Below are positions 7,045-10,570 of a DNA stretch of 10,570 bases, piece after piece. The stretch spans positions 634 through 11,203 of the forward strand of contig DHIM01000116.1 in NCBI GenBank assembly GCA_002403785.1, in the 5' to 3' direction. This DNA is from Clostridium sp. UBA4746 (GTDB lineage Bacteria > Bacillota > Clostridia > Clostridiales > Clostridiaceae). Under the pieces are notes generated by a model. That model worked only from the letters and a program-made list of their open reading frames with translations. It had not been told where the DNA came from and did no database searches. Each line of letters starts with the position of its first letter. The stretch's first letter is position 1. The position numbers and the translations under genes were made by a program.

Positions 7045-7050
7045 ATTATA
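7045..7050 (-). promoter_or_regulatory. Candidate -10 box for the amidohydrolase gene
   Basis: A perfect TATAAT on the minus strand lies 83 bp upstream of the amidohydrolase start codon. No convincing -35 sits at 16-18 bp, so the call rests on one hexamer in A/T-rich DNA. Confidence 0.25.
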
Positions 7051-7159
7051 CAAGCAATATTGTAACATATTATAGTAAATATTATTTGCATTTCATTCAC
7101 AAATGAGATTAACATTAAAAGTGTAATTTTGCTTGGAATATAGAATCAGGTAATATTCT

Positions 7160-7182
7160 TGCATAATAATGCAGATTATACT
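7160..7182 (+). promoter_or_regulatory. Candidate symporter promoter -10 with a small operator-like dyad
   Basis: TATACT at 7177-7182 is the best -10 upstream of the symporter and would start transcription near 7189. It lacks a good -35. Directly upstream is the dyad TGCAT-AATA-ATGCA (7160-7173), lying where it would interfere with or aid polymerase. An alternative pairing is TTGCAT (7159-7164) with TACACT (7182-7187) at 17 bp. The regulator is unknown. Confidence 0.3.
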
Positions 7183-7194
7183 ACACTTATAGGG

Positions 7195-7225
7195 TCTGAT
7201 TTTTAGAAAATTCTATAATATCAGA
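7195..7225 (+). repeat. Imperfect inverted repeat in the leader of the symporter gene
   Basis: TCTGAT (7195-7200) pairs with ATCAGA (7220-7225), and inside them TAGAA (7204-7208) pairs with TTCTA (7211-7215) around AA. A bulge and one mismatch separate the two blocks. If transcription starts near 7189, the whole hairpin lies at the 5' end of the messenger, ending 13 bases before the AGAGGTG ribosome binding site (7239-7245). It could be an operator in DNA or an RNA stabiliser; there is no U-run for termination. Confidence 0.5.
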
Positions 7226-7250
7226 AAAAAGAGTTGAAAGAGGTGCGAAA

Positions 7251-8411
7251 TTGTCAAAAAAAATTGGTCTTTTACCAAAGTTAATTTTAGGTATTATTTT
7301 AGGTATTATTATAGGGTTAATCTCTAGAAGGTTAGAGTTTTATGTAATAGTAAGGTTATTAAGTACATTTTCATCACTATTCGGAAACTTTTTAAGTTTT
7401 GTTATTCCATTAATTATCATAGGATTTGTGGCACCGGGTATAGCTGATTTAGGTAAAGGTGCAGGTAAATTATTAGCTGTAACTACAGTAATTGCGTATG
7501 TTTCAACAATTGTAGCTGGAGCAGTGGCATATATAGTTGGAATTTTGGTGCTTCCTAAATTCATAAAATTAGGACAAGTTGCTACAAAATCAAGTATAGA
7601 TGTTACACCATATTTTATTATAGACATGCCTGCTATTATGGGTGTTATGACAGCTTTAGTGCTTGCCTTTATACTAGGACTTGGTATGGCTCATATTAAA
7701 GGTAAAACTTTACTTGAGTCTACAAAGGATTTTCAGAATATAATACAAGGAGTAGTTAGGACAATTTTAATTCCCTTTATACCACTACATATAGCGGGTT
7801 TATTTTCTAAATTAACGGCGTCTGGGGAAATATTTAAAACTATAAAGGCTTTTGCAATAGTATTTGTGCTTCTTATTTTACTTCAAATGATTTATATCCT
7901 TTTCCAATATACAATTGCGTGGATGTTGACTGGTAAGAGTCCTGTTAAATCCATTAAAAATATGATGCCAGCATATTTTACAGCACTCGGAACTCAATCT
8001 TCTGCAGCAACAATACCTGTAACTCTTCAGTGTGCTAAAACAAATGGGGTTGCTGATGATATTGCAGACTTTGTAATACCATTATGCGCAACTATACATT
8101 TAGCAGGAGACACAATAACATTAGTTCTTGCGTCAATGGGAGTAATGATTTTATCAGGAACTACCCCAACATTTTCAATGATGGGGCCATTCATATTAAT
8201 GCTGGGGATAACAATGGTTGCTGCGCCAGGAATACCAGGTGGCGGAGTAATGGCAGCACTCGGATTATTAGAAAAAATGCTAATGTTTACGCCAGCTCAA
8301 CTAGGGCTTATGATTGCAATTCACTTTGCTCAAGACAGCTTTGGAACAGCAACAAATATTACTGGTGATTGTGCTATCGCAATAGTAGTAGATAAAGTAT
8401 CAACAAAATAA
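7251..8411 (+). CDS. DAACS-family amino acid/dicarboxylate:cation symporter
   Basis: A 386-residue inner-membrane symporter of the glutamate/aspartate transporter fold (GltPh, GltP, SstT relatives). The N-terminal helices include the typical Leu-Ser-Phe-Val-Ile-Pro-Leu-Ile-Ile segment at 48-56. Hairpin 1 holds the serine-rich tip Thr-Gln-Ser-Ser-Ala-Ala-Thr-Ile-Pro (248-256). Hairpin 2 is Val-Ala-Ala-Pro-Gly-Ile-Pro-Gly-Gly-Gly (323-332), and helix 8 ends in Asn369-Ile-Thr-Gly-Asp373. Aligned by eye with GltPh, the helix 7 motif Asn-Met-Asp-Gly-Thr reads His-Leu-Ala-Gly-Asp (283-287). The Arg that holds the acidic side chain of aspartate is Gly365, while the amino-group-binding Asp is kept as Asp362. 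This suggests a neutral substrate and altered sodium coordination, but is inference. Translation starts at TTG 7251, with AGAGGTG at 7239-7245 five bases ahead. It is monocistronic, divergent from the amidohydrolase, and ends in a strong terminator. Confidence 0.9.
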   Translation: MSKKIGLLPKLILGIILGIIIGLISRRLEFYVIVRLLSTFSSLFGNFLSFVIPLIIIGFVAPGIADLGKGAGKLLAVTTVIAYVSTIVAGAVAYIVGILVLPKFIKLGQVATKSSIDVTPYFIIDMPAIMGVMTALVLAFILGLGMAHIKGKTLLESTKDFQNIIQGVVRTILIPFIPLHIAGLFSKLTASGEIFKTIKAFAIVFVLLILLQMIYILFQYTIAWMLTGKSPVKSIKNMMPAYFTALGTQSSAATIPVTLQCAKTNGVADDIADFVIPLCATIHLAGDTITLVLASMGVMILSGTTPTFSMMGPFILMLGITMVAAPGIPGGGVMAALGLLEKMLMFTPAQLGLMIAIHFAQDSFGTATNITGDCAIAIVVDKVSTK

Positions 8412-8426
8412 ATTTTATTAATATGT

Positions 8427-8466
8427 AAAAAACTGATTAGAAATTAAAATTTCTAATCAGTTTTTT
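8427..8466. terminator. Bidirectional rho-independent terminator
   Basis: A perfect 17-bp inverted repeat, arms 8427-8443 (AAAAAACTGATTAGAAA) and 8450-8466, with a six-base loop TTAAAA. Because the arms begin with six A and end with six T, the transcript from either strand ends in a U-run. It should terminate the symporter on the plus strand and the small hydrophobic protein gene on the minus strand. Confidence 0.9.
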
Positions 8467-8475
8467 ATTCTAAAT

Positions 8476-8518
8476 TATGTGCTTAAATTTTAAAATGAAT
8501 TTTAGTATTAAGCATATA
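8476..8518. repeat. Second, nested inverted repeat between terminator and small gene
   Basis: An outer 11-bp stem (8476-8486 with 8508-8518, core TGCTTAA/TTAAGCA, one G-T pair) encloses an internal loop and an inner TAAAAT/ATTTTA stem (8491-8496, 8499-8504). It has no U-run in either direction. It lies 3' of the small gene, so on that messenger it would be a 3' stem in front of the true terminator, perhaps protecting it from exonucleases. Confidence 0.5.
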
Positions 8519-8532
8519 GACAGTAAAACATA

Positions 8533-8712
8533 TTATCTTTTGTGCTCAACAAGATCAATTGCTCCTAACACAATGTGAGCTAGTCCAAATCCAATAACAC
8601 CTGCTTCAATCATTGGAAGCATATTTTTCTTATTCATATTGTTTTTTGAAAATGATGCTCCAGCAACACTTACAACTGAACCTAAGATAGTTGGAATTAA
8701 TCCTTCACGCAT
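8533..8712 (-). CDS. Small conserved-looking hydrophobic protein, 59 residues
   Basis: An open frame of 59 codons starts at ATG 8712 with an excellent GGGAGGT (complement of 8721-8727) eight bases ahead and ends in TAA at 8533. The protein begins Met-Arg-Glu-Gly-Leu-Ile-Pro. It has a hydrophobic first helix (about residues 5-20), a short polar linker rich in Asn and Lys (22-30), and a second hydrophobic stretch (about 34-53) with Gly-Phe-Gly-Leu-Ala-His, ending in Glu-His-Lys-Arg. Two membrane-seeking segments with charged ends suggest a small membrane protein, possibly a hairpin. It is flanked by a bidirectional terminator downstream and its own leader upstream, so it looks like a single-gene unit. 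The strong ribosome site and the protein-like composition make it a real gene. I do not recognise the family with confidence and give no function. Confidence 0.8.
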   Translation of the reverse strand: MREGLIPTILGSVVSVAGASFSKNNMNKKNMLPMIEAGVIGFGLAHIVLGAIDLVEHKR

Positions 8713-8735
8713 ATTAAAAGACCTCCCTTTTTAAT

Positions 8736-8751
8736 AAGATACTAATATCTT
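8736..8751. repeat. Short inverted repeat upstream of the small protein gene
   Basis: AAGATA (8736-8741) and TATCTT (8746-8751) flank four bases, 8 bp before the ribosome binding site of the small gene. It may be an operator or a minor leader hairpin. I could not place a convincing promoter for this gene in the 156-bp gap up to rsgI, nor a terminator for rsgI. Confidence 0.3.
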
Positions 8752-8868
8752 TAACAAATAGGAGATTATTAATACTGTAAAACATATACCATATATGCAA
8801 TAGATAATTAGTTATGGTTTATAATACATTTAGATTCTATAATAAAATAATTTAATATTATTAATGAA

Positions 8869-9810
8869 CTAATCAGCTTCCTTATGGATTTCGGAATTTT
8901 CAATACTTTCATTTTTATCATTGTCTACGTTATTTCTAATTTCATTTGAATAATCATATTTTTCAAAAGTTGAGGATTCATCATTATTAGAATTTTTGTT
9001 TTCTGATTCATTATTTTTGTCTGTTTTATTATCATTACTGATATTAGCTTTGGTATTGTTTTTTAATTCTTCTTTATTTTTAGATAGTTTGTTATCGTCC
9101 ATATTAGTATTAACATCTTCTGAAGTTTTATTAAGTGGATTACGCTTGATTTTTGATTTTTTATTAGTGGTGTCTCTTTTGTAACTATTAGTATTAAAAT
9201 CGGAAATATTTATTTTCTTATTATTAGCTGTAATATCTATCTTCCTATTATTGCGTGAAGAGACATTAATTTTAATATTTAAATTATTACTATCTATAAT
9301 ATTTTTAAAATTAGAAATATCTATGGAGCTATCTTTTTTACTTTTAAAATAAACACTGATAATTTTTTTGCTTTTTACATATTTATCATTTATAAAATTT
9401 TCAGTTTTAGCTTCTTTAACTAAAAGTGCTAGAGCAGCATCTATAGATTTATAATTTAACTTAGTATTTTTAAGGATTAGAGATCCATCTGAATTTACTG
9501 CTTTAGAACTAATAATTTTATTCCATTTGTTAGCTTTAAGAGAAACACAGGGATTAATGCTAATAATTACAGTTGTAACAGGCGTATAGTAGGAGTATGC
9601 GCCAATACTAGAAAGAATTAAAAACATCAGCGAAGCAGCAATTATGGAGTATTTGGAAATATATAAGTTTTTCTTAAATAATTCTGCAGTATAAATCTCA
9701 CCAACCTTTGGCAATGTTTTGCTAATTTTCAGATATACAAACTCTCCATTGGAGGTCATAACACCAGCTTTTTTACTTATAATACTTATTACAATACCTG
9801 TTTTAATCAT
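8869..9810 (-). CDS. rsgI: RsgI-type membrane anti-sigma factor with disordered outer tail
   Basis: A 313-residue single-pass membrane protein that should hold SigI inactive at the membrane. Residues 1-50 form the small beta-rich RsgI N-terminal domain facing the cytoplasm. One membrane helix follows (about 54-76). Outside, residues 77-150 carry the conserved RsgI segment with Ile-Ser-Ile-Asn86-Pro87, the Asn-Pro bond at which RsgI proteins are known to cleave themselves. The rest (about 205-313) is low-complexity, rich in Asn, Lys, Asp, Ser and Glu, with no folded domain visible. Many clostridial RsgI proteins end in a carbohydrate-binding or glycoside hydrolase domain that senses polysaccharide; this one does not. 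The start overlaps the end of sigI by 8 bp, with AGAGGG eight bases upstream, so the two are translationally coupled. I see no clear terminator downstream. Confidence 0.88.
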   Translation of the reverse strand: MIKTGIVISIISKKAGVMTSNGEFVYLKISKTLPKVGEIYTAELFKKNLYISKYSIIAASLMFLILSSIGAYSYYTPVTTVIISINPCVSLKANKWNKIISSKAVNSDGSLILKNTKLNYKSIDAALALLVKEAKTENFINDKYVKSKKIISVYFKSKKDSSIDISNFKNIIDSNNLNIKINVSSRNNRKIDITANNKKINISDFNTNSYKRDTTNKKSKIKRNPLNKTSEDVNTNMDDNKLSKNKEELKNNTKANISNDNKTDKNNESENKNSNNDESSTFEKYDYSNEIRNNVDNDKNESIENSEIHKEAD

Positions 9811-10552
9811 TTAATTCGCCCTCTTTTATATTAAGATAGGATTTTAAATATACATATTCTGGGTTTGCGAGTATCAGTATTAAAGAAATTATATATATAC
9901 GCCATTTTTCAATAAATTTTCTATTTGAGTTGGTTAATATTATTATTTCTTTAGTTGGCAGTTTTCGTTTTGTTCTTAAATGACTTAATATTGATTCTTT
10001 TCTAGCACATAAAAAAGCAACATTTAATAAATTATTTCTTGTGTCCCTGTGAGAAGGGGATAAATTAATGAGGGAATTAAAACTGATATTGTATTTTAAT
10101 AACTCCTCAGAAAATAAGTCTATTTCATCAACTCTAAATTTGTTCTCTATTTGAATTTCATAATTGTTGATGGAATTTTTACCGTCTATGTAATCTAAAC
10201 CACCTTCATCGTTCTCAAACCTTAGATAAGGAGAAGTTTTGTTTTTTCTGAAAAAATCTATCAAAGCATTTTTAATAACAATTTTACCGAAAGAATAAAA
10301 ATTTCCTTTAGTTTCATCATATTTTTCGCAAGCAATATTGAAAGCAAAAAGTGCTATACTAAGCTCTTCATCATTTTTCCAGTTTAAATTCCGTTTGCAT
10401 AGTTTACTAGCAGTTGAGTAAACAAAACCTTTATTGGCTTCTATAAAATCACTACGATTTTCGGGAAACAAAGCATCTATATTAAAACTTTGTGCTTCAT
10501 CTAAACCCAAGACCGCTTTTTTATTTTTATGAAAAAGAAGTTTCAAGTTCAT
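9803..10552 (-). CDS. sigI: SigI-family RNA polymerase sigma factor
   Basis: A 249-residue alternative sigma factor of the SigI group. The region 2 core is clear at about 35-104: an Asp-Phe-Ile-Glu-Ala-Asn start, then Glu-Leu-Ser-Ile-Ala-Leu-Phe-Ala-Phe-Asn at 63-72, Lys-Tyr-Asp-Glu-Thr-Lys-Gly at 77-83, and Ile-Asp-Phe-Phe-Arg-Lys ending at 103. The C-terminal part (about 140-245), with Arg-Lys-Leu-Pro-Thr-Lys-Glu-Ile and Arg-Lys-Phe-Ile-Glu-Lys-Trp-Arg-Ile-Tyr-Ile, matches the special DNA-binding domain SigI uses in place of the ordinary region 4. ATG 10552 is preferred because GAGGGGTG (complement of 10558-10565) lies five bases ahead. An in-frame ATG at 10567 lies just upstream of that site and would place it inside the gene. 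SigI acts in heat or envelope stress in Bacillus and in polysaccharide degradation in cellulolytic clostridia. Its promoter is outside the window. Confidence 0.92.
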   Translation of the reverse strand: MNLKLLFHKNKKAVLGLDEAQSFNIDALFPENRSDFIEANKGFVYSTASKLCKRNLNWKNDEELSIALFAFNIACEKYDETKGNFYSFGKIVIKNALIDFFRKNKTSPYLRFENDEGGLDYIDGKNSINNYEIQIENKFRVDEIDLFSEELLKYNISFNSLINLSPSHRDTRNNLLNVAFLCARKESILSHLRTKRKLPTKEIIILTNSNRKFIEKWRIYIISLILILANPEYVYLKSYLNIKEGELND

Positions 10553-10570
10553 TTGTTCACCCCTCATATT

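Noticed and set aside
8084..8368. Asn-rich 94-codon frame inside the symporter gene
   Set aside because: A shifted-frame shadow of the symporter; its odd composition follows from the codons of the real gene.
8780..8868. Terminator for the sigI-rsgI operon
   Set aside because: Only A/T-rich weak self-complementarity (around TTAATATTATTAA) is present, with no stable stem and U-run. Transcripts may run on into the small gene.
10558..10565. CACCCCTC, resembling the C-rich -35 element of SigI promoters
   Set aside because: It is simply the complement of the sigI Shine-Dalgarno, and no matching -10 is present at the proper distance.

Overview
The window looks like a piece of chromosome from a low-GC Gram-positive anaerobe, most likely a Clostridium or close relative. 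The signs are the strong A/T bias, GGAGG-type ribosome binding sites, GTG and TTG starts, hairpin-plus-U-run terminators, and a SigI/RsgI pair beside a LytS/LytTR two-component system. I see no insertion sequence, phage gene, CRISPR array, tRNA or rRNA, so this reads as ordinary core or near-core chromosome rather than an island.

Left part (1-1599): the 3' end of an unrecognised protein, a YbgC-type hotdog acyl-CoA thioesterase on the plus strand, then a stand-alone DEDDh 3'-5' exonuclease on the minus strand.

Centre (1810-5728): a LytS-type sensor kinase, its LytTR response regulator, and a CstA/BtsT-family transporter, all on the plus strand. Kinase and regulator are almost contiguous. The transporter follows a 102-bp gap that holds the most informative regulatory DNA in the window. 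It carries a pair of 9-bp direct repeats with 21-bp periodicity, as LytTR proteins bind, overlapping a full match to the CcpA cre consensus, just upstream of two overlapping TATAAT boxes. The simplest reading is a carbon-uptake module, plausibly for pyruvate by analogy with E. coli BtsS/BtsR/BtsT. The regulator would switch on the transporter and CcpA would shut it off when a preferred sugar is present. A strong terminator closes the unit.

Right-centre (5804-8411): a COG1228-type amidohydrolase on the minus strand and, divergent from it, a DAACS-family symporter. They share a 289-bp regulatory gap with several small dyads. The symporter departs from the archaeal aspartate transporter at key cation and substrate positions, which argues for a neutral substrate. 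It ends in a perfect 17-bp stem that should terminate in both directions.

Right part (8533-10552), all minus strand: a 59-residue hydrophobic protein too short for most gene callers, then the sigI-rsgI operon. sigI is upstream and overlaps rsgI by 8 bp. This RsgI has the usual cytoplasmic domain, membrane helix and Asn-Pro autoproteolysis motif. Its outer tail is a low-complexity Asn/Lys/Asp/Ser-rich stretch with no carbohydrate-binding domain, so its signal is unclear.

I found no wholly new system. The strongest leads are the composite LytTR/cre promoter, the atypical symporter and its leader hairpin, the disordered RsgI tail and the small hydrophobic protein.
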